A DNA stretch of 22,898 bases from IMG/VR virus record IMGVR_UViG_3300035701_000306, positions 1 through 22,898 of that record; one strand, 5' to 3'. The DNA is from a virus. Position 1 is the stretch's first letter, and each line of letters begins with the position of its first letter. The notes under the pieces were generated by a model, which was given only the letters and a program-made list of their open reading frames with translations, had not been told where the DNA came from and did not search any database. The position numbers and the translations under genes are program-made. Shown one piece after another: positions 1 to 10,200 of this stretch.

Positions 1-321
1 CAAGGATATGATACACTTGAGCAAGTTAAGAGCAATTTTATTAATCTCATTTTAACTCGTCTCGGGGAGCGTGTGCACCAACCCGAATTTGGATGTGGTA
101 TACATAATTTTTTGTTTGAACAAAAAATACAAGAAACGATGGAGCTAGCTAGGTTATCAGTTATAGATGCAGTGGCAAAATGGATGCCGTTTTTAGAGTT
201 GCTAGAGGTAACGGTAAATGAAGTGATTTCAAATATTAACACAAATACCTTACAATTATATGCTAAGTATCGGTTGTCCAATGCACCAAATTTGACCGGC
301 GAAATAATCATAACTTTCTGA
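1..321 (+). CDS. gp25: Baseplate wedge protein, T4 gp25-like (5' end cut by window)
   Basis: The reading frame is open from base 1, so the gene starts before the window; 106 residues are visible. The GTG at 73 is only an internal valine, because conserved sequence precedes it. Visible motifs are a helix ending in ILTRLGERVHQPEFGCG, which matches the gp25/GPW family signature (T..GER...P.FG), followed by a short helical and beta region. T4 gp25 is 132 residues, so roughly 25 residues are probably missing. In T4-type phages gp25 forms the inner baseplate wedge together with gp6 and gp53 and is required for sheath initiation. The gene for gp6 follows after 7 bp, which supports the call. The family assignment is from recognised motifs; no search was run. 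Confidence 0.86.
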   Translation, partial: QGYDTLEQVKSNFINLILTRLGERVHQPEFGCGIHNFLFEQKIQETMELARLSVIDAVAKWMPFLELLEVTVNEVISNINTNTLQLYAKYRLSNAPNLTGEIIITF

Positions 322-328
322 GAATACT

Positions 329-2275
329 ATGGCACTACAGAAATTAACTAAAAAACCAGCTCCTGCATTGAAGGAAATAAAGTATCTTAATAAGAACTTT
401 TTGGATTTTAGACAATCACTTATAAGTTTGTCTAAAGTATATTATCCTAACACATATACTGATTTTAATGAAGCATCTCCCGGAATGATGTTTATAGAAA
501 TGGCATCTTATGTGGGGGATGTACTTTCATTTTATGTTGATAATACATTCAAAGAAAATTTGTTGGGGTATGCGGAAGAAAACAAAAATGTCATTTCAAT
601 TGCGCAGTCTTTGGGATACAAACCAAGATTAACTGCACCTTCTATTTGTGATGCGGTTTTATTTCAAATTGTTCCCGCGTCAAATACATATGAGCCAGAC
701 CCCGATTATCTTTTACATATAGGAGCGGGGAGTACATTTTTTAGTAGTACAAATCCGCAGGTTATGTTCCGCAATATTGATATTGTAGATTTTGCTGACC
801 CGGCAGATCGTGATGTTACGGTATATGCTAGAGATTCTGGCACACAGCAGCCAACATTTTTTCTTGCAGTAAAAAAAGTTAGATTGATATCAAGTACGAC
901 AAAATCTATTCAAATAACAATTAATGATCCAGAAAAATTTCATGTTATAACACTTCCTGATAGCAATATAATTAATGTTATTAGTGTAGTAGATTCTCAG
1001 AATAATACATGGAATGAAGTGGATTTTTTGGCGCAGGATTATATATTTGACGAAACAACTCCTAATATATATGCAACTGAACCGGGGGTTCCTCCATTAT
1101 ATCGTGCGCAATTAATAAGTTCTCCCCGAAGATTTGTAACTAGATTAACTGAAAATAGTGCATATCAATTAATGTTTGGATCTGGGACCGGTACCGTATC
1201 AACCGCATTATATAATATTGATCCCAGACACATTGCAAATCAATGGTATACGACAAATTTAGCTAGCATTTCATTGAATGATATAAATTTCTTGGAATCT
1301 GATGCGTTTGGCGTTGCACCAGCAAATACTACATTAACAATTACATATTCTATTGGTGGTGGAATACAGTCTAATGTTCCATCAAATACTATTACTAATG
1401 TTGGATTGTTAAATGTTCTCAACGACACCACAGATTTATCTGGTGGGCAATTAGCCGTATTTAATACTGCAGTTCAATCGGTTGCAGTAAATAATGACAC
1501 CCCGGCAACCGGCGGCGCCGACGCAATGACCACTGAAGAAATACGACAAAATGCATTAGGATGGTTTAATGCACAGAATCGAGTAGTAACATATCGTGAT
1601 TATGTTACACGTACTTTGTCAATGCCAGCAAAATATGGATCGGTAATAAAGGCGTTTGCTATTAAAGATGAGCAAATTAATAAAGTTATTACTGCTGATG
1701 TGAGTACACGAACAGAAAACACTGATACTAATCCATTCAATAATGTGGTGTATGTTAATGATCCGGTCAGACCGAATGCGATCAATTTGTATGTGTTGGG
1801 GTATAATCAAAATAAAAAATTGACAACTTTAAATACAGCAGTTAAAGAAAATTTAGTTTTATATCTTGATCAATATCGTGTATTAACTGACGAGATTAAT
1901 ATTTTAGATGGATTTGTAGTTAATATTGCAATAGAATTTGACATTCTAGTATTTAAGAATTTTATTATGCGAGATGTATTGGCACGGTGCATAGATACCA
2001 TCAATGAATATTTTAATATTGACTATTGGCAAATTCAGCAACCAATTATTATAAATGATCTTATTTTACAAATTGCAGCCGTTGAAGGTGTGCAGTCAGT
2101 AAAGAGTTTGAAAATTCTTAATCGGTATCAATTCCAAGATGGAATGGATTATCAAAATTATCGGTATGATATTGACGAAGCAACGATAGATGGTATTATC
2201 TATCCGAGTCTCGATCCGTGTATATTTGAAATTCGTTATCCAGAACATGATATTATTGGGAACGCTACCTCGTAA
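329..2275 (+). CDS. gp6: Baseplate wedge protein, T4 gp6-like (baseplate J family)
   Basis: This 648-residue protein is close in length to T4 gp6 (660). The N-terminus carries the strongly conserved gp6 block with FNEASPGMMFIEMASYVGD, then SFYVDN and SLGYKPRL (about residues 47-105). The region around residues 395-430 (GGADAMTTEEIRQNALGWF, then NRVVTYRDY) matches the baseplate J core. The C-terminal third has the alternating helix/strand pattern typical of J proteins. In T4 the gp6 dimers form the iris ring of the baseplate that couples receptor binding to sheath contraction. The gene starts 7 bp after the gp25 stop, with a weak GAGA purine stretch before the ATG. The assignment is firm. Confidence 0.94.
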   Translation: MALQKLTKKPAPALKEIKYLNKNFLDFRQSLISLSKVYYPNTYTDFNEASPGMMFIEMASYVGDVLSFYVDNTFKENLLGYAEENKNVISIAQSLGYKPRLTAPSICDAVLFQIVPASNTYEPDPDYLLHIGAGSTFFSSTNPQVMFRNIDIVDFADPADRDVTVYARDSGTQQPTFFLAVKKVRLISSTTKSIQITINDPEKFHVITLPDSNIINVISVVDSQNNTWNEVDFLAQDYIFDETTPNIYATEPGVPPLYRAQLISSPRRFVTRLTENSAYQLMFGSGTGTVSTALYNIDPRHIANQWYTTNLASISLNDINFLESDAFGVAPANTTLTITYSIGGGIQSNVPSNTITNVGLLNVLNDTTDLSGGQLAVFNTAVQSVAVNNDTPATGGADAMTTEEIRQNALGWFNAQNRVVTYRDYVTRTLSMPAKYGSVIKAFAIKDEQINKVITADVSTRTENTDTNPFNNVVYVNDPVRPNAINLYVLGYNQNKKLTTLNTAVKENLVLYLDQYRVLTDEINILDGFVVNIAIEFDILVFKNFIMRDVLARCIDTINEYFNIDYWQIQQPIIINDLILQIAAVEGVQSVKSLKILNRYQFQDGMDYQNYRYDIDEATIDGIIYPSLDPCIFEIRYPEHDIIGNATS

Positions 2276-2291
2276 CTTGGAAATATATGAC

Positions 2292-3314
2292 ATGAGAACT
2301 TTCCTTTTTCCTACAAAAGATACTTCAATATACAAATCATACCCAAATAATAATGCGGGGTATGATGAAATATTAGAAGTTGGTAAATTAGAACATACTG
2401 GTGATTATGAGCCAGTTCGTGGATTGATTCATTTTGATCTTGCCGGAGTACTTCCTGTAAGTGCATCTGCTAATTTACGATTATACTTTGCATCTGCAAC
2501 CAATTTGAACAGTCAACAAATTTTATATGTGCTCCCTGCTAGTCAATCGTGGGACGAGGGAACTTCGTATTTCTATCAAACTCCAATGAATGTTGGAGAC
2601 GGAGCTACATGGTTATCCGCTTCGTTAACTGCGTTGTGGGGCACGGCTGGTTGGGCGGTGAGTGGTAGTGGATCTACACAATTAAGTACTCCTTCTGCTT
2701 CGGCGTCATTACTAGAACATCCACTGACCGATTTAGTAATAGATGTTACTAGTATTGTATCGGCAATTTCAGGATCATCTATTCCAAACTATGGATTTGT
2801 ATTAAAATTAGATGCCACGACAGAACAAAGTCCAACAAACAAAGCGAATTGTAAGTTTTTTAGTTCACAGACGCACACAATTTTTAAACCAGTAATAGAG
2901 ATAGTAAAAGATGATGCGTCATATACAACGGGTTCATTAAAAGTATTAACATCTTCTTCTGCTCAAATTTCAACATCTGGATTGAAATCTCATTATGAAA
3001 AAGGTGAATTAGATATGGTGAGATTTTTAGTACGAGATAAATATCCTCCGAAAGTATTTAATTTGGGTCCAAGATATAAAGCACAATATGCACTGCCCCT
3101 CAATACATTTTTTGAAATTAAAGATGTTTCTGCTAACATAATAGTATATCCGGGAGATGTATATGATAGATTATCGTGCGATGCCACGGGGTCATATTTT
3201 ATATTAGATACTGGATATTTGTACAGAAATAGAGTATATGAAATACACCTTTCTGTATTTTACAGCAATTCAGAAGTGGAATATATTCATGTAGGACAAT
3301 TTCGGGTAATATAA
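2292..3314 (+). CDS. Virion protein with N-terminal DNRLRE/CBM96-like beta-sandwich domain
   Basis: I place the start at the ATG at 2292 (340 residues). The same frame is open back to 2190, but that stretch lies inside the gp6 gene and its translation is out of character. The first ~190 residues follow the DNRLRE / carbohydrate-binding module 96 pattern: TKDTSIYKSYPNNNAG, a strand LEVGKLEH, then RGLIHFDLAG, LRLYFASA, SWDEGTSYF, and a closing VIDVTSIVSAI and NYGFVLKLD. This fold is known from secreted bacterial proteins and often binds polysaccharide. The C-terminal ~130 residues are beta-rich and not recognised. Its position right after gp6 suggests a baseplate or wedge accessory protein, and the domain suggests glycan contact; both are inference. 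Confidence 0.72.
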   Translation: MRTFLFPTKDTSIYKSYPNNNAGYDEILEVGKLEHTGDYEPVRGLIHFDLAGVLPVSASANLRLYFASATNLNSQQILYVLPASQSWDEGTSYFYQTPMNVGDGATWLSASLTALWGTAGWAVSGSGSTQLSTPSASASLLEHPLTDLVIDVTSIVSAISGSSIPNYGFVLKLDATTEQSPTNKANCKFFSSQTHTIFKPVIEIVKDDASYTTGSLKVLTSSSAQISTSGLKSHYEKGELDMVRFLVRDKYPPKVFNLGPRYKAQYALPLNTFFEIKDVSANIIVYPGDVYDRLSCDATGSYFILDTGYLYRNRVYEIHLSVFYSNSEVEYIHVGQFRVI

Positions 3315-3315
3315 T

Positions 3316-3672
3316 ATGTCATCACCGTATATTAAGACGATGTTTGTTTCTGAAAATACATTTTTTAATGATCAGATTAAGTTTTTACTAAATCCGGTAT
3401 TAATAGATCCTCGTCGTATTCCCGAATATCAAGTTTCGCAGAGTTTATTAGTCGGAACGGAGTTTGAATTTGATATAGGTAGAATTGCAAACATCGGGCA
3501 AATATACACCGATACTATATTCACTGCTGTTACTTCGTCGCAAAATTATGAATTGGTAGTAACAACTCCAATCGCCAATAGAGTTGTAATGGAACAATTA
3601 ATAGATAAGACATTCAAAGAATTAGATATCCAATCAAGCACATTAAATATTGAAGATATACTGAGCGAATAA
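3316..3672 (+). CDS. Small virion-cluster protein, unknown function
   Basis: This is a 118-residue protein starting one base after the preceding stop, in the tight TAATATG arrangement seen repeatedly in this cluster. Its stop overlaps the next start by one base. The sequence is mixed alpha/beta with no Cys, no signal peptide and no membrane segment. The end (from VVMEQLIDKTFKELDIQ to the terminal NIEDILSE) is predicted helical and acidic. I do not recognise a family. Location between baseplate genes and translational coupling make a minor baseplate or tail component likely, but nothing in the sequence shows a specific role. Confidence 0.7.
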   Translation: MSSPYIKTMFVSENTFFNDQIKFLLNPVLIDPRRIPEYQVSQSLLVGTEFEFDIGRIANIGQIYTDTIFTAVTSSQNYELVVTTPIANRVVMEQLIDKTFKELDIQSSTLNIEDILSE

Positions 3673-4523
3673 TGCCAAACCAAATTGATTATAAGCAAAA
3701 TATAAATACAGTTCCGCGTCGAGACGGCGTTTTGCGATTTGCCGCAAGTATTAGTGAACCAATTATATTACGAATAGAGCCAGCAGAATTTGGATATACA
3801 AATTCGGATATCGCAGAAATGCATTTATATGAAATTAGCACCGAGAGATTGATTGCATCTGCATATGTTCCCCTGTCTAGCGGATTAATAAGTGCCCGTG
3901 TGTATACAGAAAATGACATAACCTATACTCAGGACATTGTATTTGAGATGACAGAATTAACTCGCCAATATTTTCCACTTGTTCCTCCGGGTTTATATGA
4001 CATTACTGTTAATTTCTTTTCAGATATGGTGGGGTCGGAGGCGAATGATGACAAACTAGAAATAACGGTGGTATCTCCTTCTCGTAAAGAAATTGTTGTT
4101 AAATTTTCAGATACTCCGACTGCATCGCAGTTACGAGAAATTAAAGAATTTACTCCTCCATCGGTTAATAAACGGTTGGCGCAAGGAATTATTGAGCAAT
4201 TATTTCGGTCAAAAAATATATTAGATAATACTGCTACCGAATTTGAGAGTTTAGAAACTCCGGATATTCATGGAGTATTGGCAAATACACAAGCTGGAAT
4301 TAGATTACAATATATTGATCAGTATGATAGATTGTTGTCTTTTATGCCAGATTTATTGGACAAAATATATAAAATGACGATAATTCATTTGGTAGAAGCA
4401 AGCAAAACGGATTCGCGAATTCAACAATCCGAGTTGGAACTATTTATAACCACGGCAATAAAAGAAGAAGTAACCACTTTTATTAGTGATGGACATTTTG
4501 ATGCAAGGGTTGAGGTGAGCTAA
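3672..4523 (+). CDS. Virion-cluster structural protein, unknown function
   Basis: This 283-residue protein has an ATG overlapping the preceding TAA by one base. Residues ~15-135 are beta-rich and read like an immunoglobulin-type or jelly-roll domain (EPIILRIEPAEFGYTN, LPPG-type turn near VPPGLYDITVNFF). Residues ~150-275 are mostly helical and charged, with LREIKEFTPPSVNKRLAQG and a helix-rich tail. This layout of a beta domain followed by a helical tail is common in baseplate connector proteins, but I do not recognise a named family. There are no Cys residues. A Shine-Dalgarno-like GAGGTGAG near its end (4512-4519) serves the next gene. Confidence 0.7.
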   Translation: MPNQIDYKQNINTVPRRDGVLRFAASISEPIILRIEPAEFGYTNSDIAEMHLYEISTERLIASAYVPLSSGLISARVYTENDITYTQDIVFEMTELTRQYFPLVPPGLYDITVNFFSDMVGSEANDDKLEITVVSPSRKEIVVKFSDTPTASQLREIKEFTPPSVNKRLAQGIIEQLFRSKNILDNTATEFESLETPDIHGVLANTQAGIRLQYIDQYDRLLSFMPDLLDKIYKMTIIHLVEASKTDSRIQQSELELFITTAIKEEVTTFISDGHFDARVEVS

Positions 4524-4524
4524 T

Positions 4525-6378
4525 ATGGCATTTACTCTAGATAAGATAATTTTCTCCCCGGTTTTAGATCCAATATCTATTACACATACTGTTGGATTCG
4601 GTTCGGCGTTGGAACGTAAGTATGCAATTCAAAATATAGATGCCAATGAAGTTAAAATTAACATAAAATCTCCCGCCGGGGTGACTGTTACACCAACATT
4701 TATTCAATTGGCTCCCAACCAGACATCTATTGTACTCGTAACAGCTAATAGAACATTTTTTGATACTTTACCAAAGGGGTCTAATAATTTCAATATAACT
4801 TTTGAATTTATTGGAAAGGGAGATCCAATAAGTGGAACTTCCGATGTTATAGTATTTGAACTTCAATTAACTTCAACTCCAAGTCTTACACTAAAAGTTG
4901 CGGCAACAGCAACAGTAACTGCTCAAGTAATGGAAAAAAATCTTACTAAGCAGACACAAAATGTTGCAATGAATAAAATTATTACTTACGCATCTTCCAA
5001 TACCGGAGTTGTATCTGTGGGGCAGACAACCGGATTAGCAAAGGGAATATCCCCCGGAAACGCTCAAATAACAGTATCGAGTCAGGGTACTGGTGCACAG
5101 ATAGTTTCGGTTGGAGTATATGCTGATGCCGCTGGTCCTCGCTGGTGGGAAAAAGTGGTTGTTAACACTACAACAGCATCAAGATTCTATGCGGGACCAT
5201 TCACTACTAATATTCAACCATATCCAGTTCGTGAAACACGAAATGGTATACTATATGATGTTTATTATCAAAGAATAGAAGAAGATCATATTACTACCAC
5301 CACATATTATTATGATTGGAACGACATAACAGATTCTGTCAAGAATTTAACGGACGCAGAAAAACTGGCACAAGGGTATGTTCCTAGCACCACCAAACCA
5401 GCAGCCCCCGCTCCCAAGACGGTTGATGGAGGAATAGTTCGTGTAGTAACTAATGCTAAATATGAACAACGAATTGTTGCAGTTATCATTGCTCCCGGAG
5501 TATCAATAACTCCTTCGCCCACGCGAGCAGGGATAACAGTAACTCCATCGAAAACTCCGCCAGTAACACCATCGAATACTCCGCCGCTCGGTCAGTTGGA
5601 ACTGTGTACAACGGTGGGAAGGGTGATATCGTCTGTATGGTTAAATGCCACGCAAGATTATGTGTGCCGCGATGTACAAGATAATGTGGTGGGTGGATGT
5701 AAGGCAGGGGGGCAGTGTGGAGCGGAGAATCGGGCAGGAGATAGTGTTAGTCGTACCCCGGCTCCAACTCCTACACCATCTATCACCCCCTCCCCCGGCG
5801 CGCCCCCGCAACCCCTGTGTTACGAGTATAAGTTTTGGTTTGATCAAGAGTCTCCAGCAATATTACCACTGCCGTCAATTAATTATATAGATTGTAGCGG
5901 AACTTCTCGTTCAGAGAATAGTCTTAGCTTTGATAGTTCACAATTTAATCCAATTATTATCTGTGCACGTACAATGGGTTCATATAATCGTCTTACCCCC
6001 GGGACGGTCACTCAAAGTCCAGCATGTCAACCATTCTTACCCCCGAATCCTACTCCATCACATTCACCAATGCCAGCACAGACAATATCGTTTGGCGTCT
6101 TCGGCGGTCGAGGCATAATTAATGGCCACTCCGGGCCGTTCTCTGTAACTATGCCTTGGGGAGAAGGGATGGCGGTAAGTTGTGTTCCCGCCGCCGGGTA
6201 TGCCTTTAGCTATGCAGTTAGGGTAAATGCGTTAGGTAATGACATTGGTAGAATTATTTTACCTGATTTCATGGCATATGCAGACGGAATATTGGATGAA
6301 GTCAGAGCTTATTTCGTCCCAACGGCCCCCGGCAGCATTGGGTCCGGCACTGGTGGAGGGGGAGGATTATTAACATAA
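4525..6378 (+). CDS. Tail protein with BIG2-type domain, Thr/Pro linkers and Cys-bearing modules
   Basis: This is a 617-residue modular protein. Residues ~1-120 form a beta-sandwich-like N-terminal domain. Residues ~125-200 have the BIG2 (bacterial Ig-like group 2) pattern ending in ASSNTGVVSVGQTTGLAKG and the strand that follows it. There are three low-complexity Thr/Pro/Ser linkers: about 325-356 (VTPSKTPPVTPSNTPP), 410-429 (PAPTPTPSITPSPGAPPQP) and 504-518 (PPNPTPSHSPMPAQ). Between them are Cys-bearing modules (cysteines in ELCTT, YVCRD, GGCKAGGQCG; then LCYEY, YIDCSG, IICAR, SPACQ). The protein ends in a Gly-rich tail. The design resembles flexible, surface-exposed tail decorations of large environmental phages. 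The start is supported by GAGGTGAG 5 bp upstream. Host-surface contact is inferred. Confidence 0.75.
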   Translation: MAFTLDKIIFSPVLDPISITHTVGFGSALERKYAIQNIDANEVKINIKSPAGVTVTPTFIQLAPNQTSIVLVTANRTFFDTLPKGSNNFNITFEFIGKGDPISGTSDVIVFELQLTSTPSLTLKVAATATVTAQVMEKNLTKQTQNVAMNKIITYASSNTGVVSVGQTTGLAKGISPGNAQITVSSQGTGAQIVSVGVYADAAGPRWWEKVVVNTTTASRFYAGPFTTNIQPYPVRETRNGILYDVYYQRIEEDHITTTTYYYDWNDITDSVKNLTDAEKLAQGYVPSTTKPAAPAPKTVDGGIVRVVTNAKYEQRIVAVIIAPGVSITPSPTRAGITVTPSKTPPVTPSNTPPLGQLELCTTVGRVISSVWLNATQDYVCRDVQDNVVGGCKAGGQCGAENRAGDSVSRTPAPTPTPSITPSPGAPPQPLCYEYKFWFDQESPAILPLPSINYIDCSGTSRSENSLSFDSSQFNPIIICARTMGSYNRLTPGTVTQSPACQPFLPPNPTPSHSPMPAQTISFGVFGGRGIINGHSGPFSVTMPWGEGMAVSCVPAAGYAFSYAVRVNALGNDIGRIILPDFMAYADGILDEVRAYFVPTAPGSIGSGTGGGGGLLT

Positions 6379-6379
6379 T

Positions 6380-7270
6380 ATGACATTTACCATTAGTACT
6401 GGGGCATCATTATCATTGATATATGGGAATAAAATAACCCCAATCAATCCGACCATTCCCGGCTCTGCCATTACATATGCTGGATACGCCGGTCAAATTT
6501 TTTCGGTAAAATTGATTGCACACGCAGCTTCGGGAGAGTCAATGATTCCTCCTCCAGAAGATATTTCATGGGCTATACAGAATACAACTGTAGCCAAATT
6601 ATCTGGGCAGAATGGGTTAGAAAATAGTATTATTCTTGGCCCCTCGCGGGGAGAAACAGTTGTTACGGTTACATGGCAAAAACAGAACATTAAAGGAACA
6701 ATAAAAGTTATTACGGTTGCGTATACTTCGCAAACAACGGTTACATATGATGACGGAACAATATTGGGACAATTAATACGATTGGTATCCGAACCCACTG
6801 AATTGTCTCCAAATGATCCAGCGGGGAGAACAAAAATTTATATAGTAAAAGATGGGATGCCTCCTTCCATTTCTGACCTCAATACCGTTACTGCTAAATC
6901 AAAACTTACTCCTCGGGGTAGTATTATAGAGATGAGTGATGCTCTACACATTGCTGGTGATGGATTGGTGCCCATTGATATTCATAGTAATGTAGGAGAT
7001 CCTATAAATGTTCGTAAAACATTGTCATTTAAAAATCATACTATTAATGTGCCTATACAAGTAACTATTAAAGTCGCAGATTATTTTACTATCATTACTC
7101 CGTTTGGAGAATTGAAAAATTATAATTTTGTTGTAGAGCCACAACAAACTGTACAAGTTATATATGGAATAAATAAAAATGTTGTAAAAACAATGATTCC
7201 GAATGTATACAAAAATCCAATAAAAATAAGTGCGGTTTCTATGGACTCGGGCCAGATTTTTTTGGAATAA
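6380..7270 (+). CDS. Tail protein with Ig-like (BIG2-type) domain
   Basis: This 296-residue beta-rich protein starts one base after the preceding stop and has a strong purine-rich Shine-Dalgarno stretch (GGAGGGGGAGGA, 6355-6366) inside the Gly-rich end of the previous gene. Residues ~45-115 have the BIG2 layout: a strand ISWAIQNTTVAKLSG, a Gly/Asn turn, then ETVVTVTWQKQNIKGTIKV. A second beta domain follows (~120-230). The C-terminal part, from KNYNFVVEPQQTVQVIYG onward, is unrecognised. It probably pairs functionally with the preceding Ig-domain protein; duplication of an Ig-like module across the two genes is possible but the sequences are only loosely alike by eye. Its exact role on the virion is unknown. 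Confidence 0.7.
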   Translation: MTFTISTGASLSLIYGNKITPINPTIPGSAITYAGYAGQIFSVKLIAHAASGESMIPPPEDISWAIQNTTVAKLSGQNGLENSIILGPSRGETVVTVTWQKQNIKGTIKVITVAYTSQTTVTYDDGTILGQLIRLVSEPTELSPNDPAGRTKIYIVKDGMPPSISDLNTVTAKSKLTPRGSIIEMSDALHIAGDGLVPIDIHSNVGDPINVRKTLSFKNHTINVPIQVTIKVADYFTIITPFGELKNYNFVVEPQQTVQVIYGINKNVVKTMIPNVYKNPIKISAVSMDSGQIFLE

Positions 7271-7276
7271 TATAAT

Positions 7277-10200
7277 ATGACCCTGTTACCCACACATTAT
7301 CAAACAGTTACCATTACTGTATTATTGCCATTGGATGTGTTTGTGGTTGATCCACTACAAGCGCAGGACATGTTGCAGGTAATTGTAAATGTTATAGAGC
7401 CAATATTAGCAATTGAACCACTAGAGATTCAAATAGCTTCTGCCGTAGAACTTACTCCGGTTCCAATTAATTTAACTCAAACTCTTGAAAATTTGGCGCT
7501 ATTGATACTTGGTAACAAAATTACTACGGCATTTGACACAGACATAGAATTAAAATTATTATTGAATTTTGGTGAAGATGTACAACAACTATTAATAGCA
7601 AAAGATTATTTTAACAACACTAAAACTGAGATCAAATTAAAACTTCTTGATCCACTTATTCCTGATTATGATATAGGTAGTAAATTGTGGATTTCCAGAG
7701 AAGTTGCTTCGTCCGTATTAGACCGGATTAATTTATTACCCTTTCCATTAATAGATACCACTCCATACTTGCGACCACGGAATGTTAATGTTCGGTTTAT
7801 GAATTTATCTGGTATAAATTTGCGTAATGTTACATGGGACAGTCTCAATTTAAGTCCCACGGGTAGCTTAATAGGAACTTCGTCATGGAGTTATGAAAAT
7901 GCTATAATGCGCAGATGGTATACTAATGATTGGAAGTCAAGTGAATTAAATATTGATTTTTCGGATTACGCCAATTTTACCATGTATGGTTCTGCAGAAA
8001 AACGTGTACTGACATTTGTAGAAAAATTAAAACAAGTAGAATATAATAACTCACAATCATATAGTGCAGATCGCTCGGCGTCTCTTGCCACTTCCCAACA
8101 ATATGCGTTGACAGCAGAAGAAATAATTCGTAGTTTTGATCCATACGAAACACACCTCTATTTTGAAACAGAATTACCATATTCTGCATCTACCATACAT
8201 GCAGGAACAGAATATAATCCTGATGGTACATGGCCTAAAATAAGTGGTTCTGCTGTCTCTCCGTATAGTAATACAGCAGACACGTGGCTTGCGGTACAAG
8301 TTCCCATTGCACAACGATATGATGATGCCAATCAAAATTATTTAGTAAGTAATTTACCCGGACATATTCTTGATAATGACGAAAATAGTGAATTCTGGGA
8401 TTTTATAGCAATGATCGGACATTTCTTTGATAATTTGAAACCATATATTGATGCTAGTAAGTACATTTACAGTCGTACTCCTAATATTGATACAGAATTA
8501 TCTAAGGATTTAATATGGCAAGTTGCACATTCATTTGGTACGGAATTACCAAATAAAGCTGCGTTGGATAGTCTCAGTAGATATTTGTTTGGAGAAAATA
8601 ATTCATTAGCAGGCAGACGATTTACTTCAGAAATTTGGAAGAGAATATTACACAGTTATGTGTATCTCACCAAAATGAAAGGTACCCGTACTGCCGTTCG
8701 TTCTATCTATCATTCGTTTGGCATAACAGAACATCAATTGCCAATTCGTGAATCGGCCCGTCCCGTATCTTCATCAATGAATTTTTCTGATGAAAGTACA
8801 TATGCATTGCGATTTAATCCAAATGCATCCATTATCATACCGTGGTCGGCATCAGTGCGCGATAATTATGCAATAGAATTTAGATTCAATACAACTACTA
8901 ATACAACGACTACACTTTTCAATGCGGATAATATATGGAAACTTGAATTAGTACCGCATGGTACTATAGATAAATATTCTCGTATAGAAGTTCGCGATTC
9001 ATCTGACACTACTATATTATCTTCATCTTACGATACATACACTGATGGCACATTCTATAATGTCGTTTTACAGAAAGATTTAACAGGCACTCCAAAAATT
9101 GAATTAGATGTTCGCCAAACAGATGGAATTAGAAGAGTGTTGGTATCTTCGTATGATAGTGTTCCTACTGCTTCATGGGCAACATTTGATACCCCAGAAC
9201 ATTTGTATTTGGGTGGAAGCGGGTCAATATCCACAGAGAATTTTAGTGGTTTATTAGACGAATTTAGAATTTGGGGTATTACTTTAAATGACATTAGTAA
9301 AGAAGAACATTCATATAATCCGGGAAGTCATATTGGCACTGAAATAACAGACGCATACAATTATTTGCATGTTATGTTGTCATTTAATAAACCAGAAGAT
9401 GTGATTGGTTCATTCGGACTAATTACAAATGAAACTCCTTATTTTAATAAAGATGGTATTAGTATACCGTTTGATATTCTTCGTACTAATCTAAGTGTAT
9501 TTCAAACATATGGATTCTCTACTGGTACCGCGTATCCGCATCAATCGGAACTTATTACCAGATCCGCTCGGTATCGTACAATAGTTGGTGGTAGTTTATC
9601 GTACTCTTCTAATAAGATCCGTATTGCTGACCCTGCTCCATCGGGATCAAATTATACATTGCTGTCTCCAAAAAAGAGTATAATTCCGATAACAGCTAAA
9701 CAAGAAGAAACACGTGGCTCCAATATTGTGGGTATGTTCTTATCACCCACTGATGTTATCAATCAAATGATATATCGAGCATTTGGATTTTTTGATTTAG
9801 ATGACTATATTGGGTATCCCGGCGATCAGTTTAAGAACAAGTATAGTTCTTTAAGTACTATACAAAATATATTTGCATCTCAATATTTTAAAGGATACAA
9901 TCCCGGACAATTCATACGATTCTTTGATGAGTTTACTAATTCTATATTTGAATATTTGATTGAATTCATCCCGGCCAAAGCTGTATTGCTGCGGGGCATT
10001 GTTATAGAATCAAGTGTACTTGAGCGATCCAAGCAAACCATTCCCCATCCATTTCGTATTGATGGTACAGGTACTAGAAATAGTATTGCAAATGCGTTTG
10101 ATACGATTTATGGGTTGGAAACAACGATAGATGTTGCCGAGGATGTTTTAGTATCATCAGATTTGTCTAGTCTATTGGCAGAAATTGGAATAGATGCTCA

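Noticed and set aside
2190-2291. N-terminal extension of the DNRLRE-domain protein back to an ATG at 2190
   Set aside because: It lies within gp6 coding sequence in another frame, and the extra residues do not resemble a protein domain; the ATG at 2292 is just after the gp6 stop.
3701-3708. TATAAATA, the T4 late promoter element, on the + strand
   Set aside because: It lies inside the start of a coding region with no gene start within the next 800 bases. Chance is the simplest explanation.
4441-4448. A TATTTATA copy inside the gene at 3672
   Set aside because: It is 76 nt before the next start, within codons for Leu-Phe-Ile; about this many chance copies are expected in AT-rich DNA. Another coding copy at 10603-10610 has no start codon nearby to serve.
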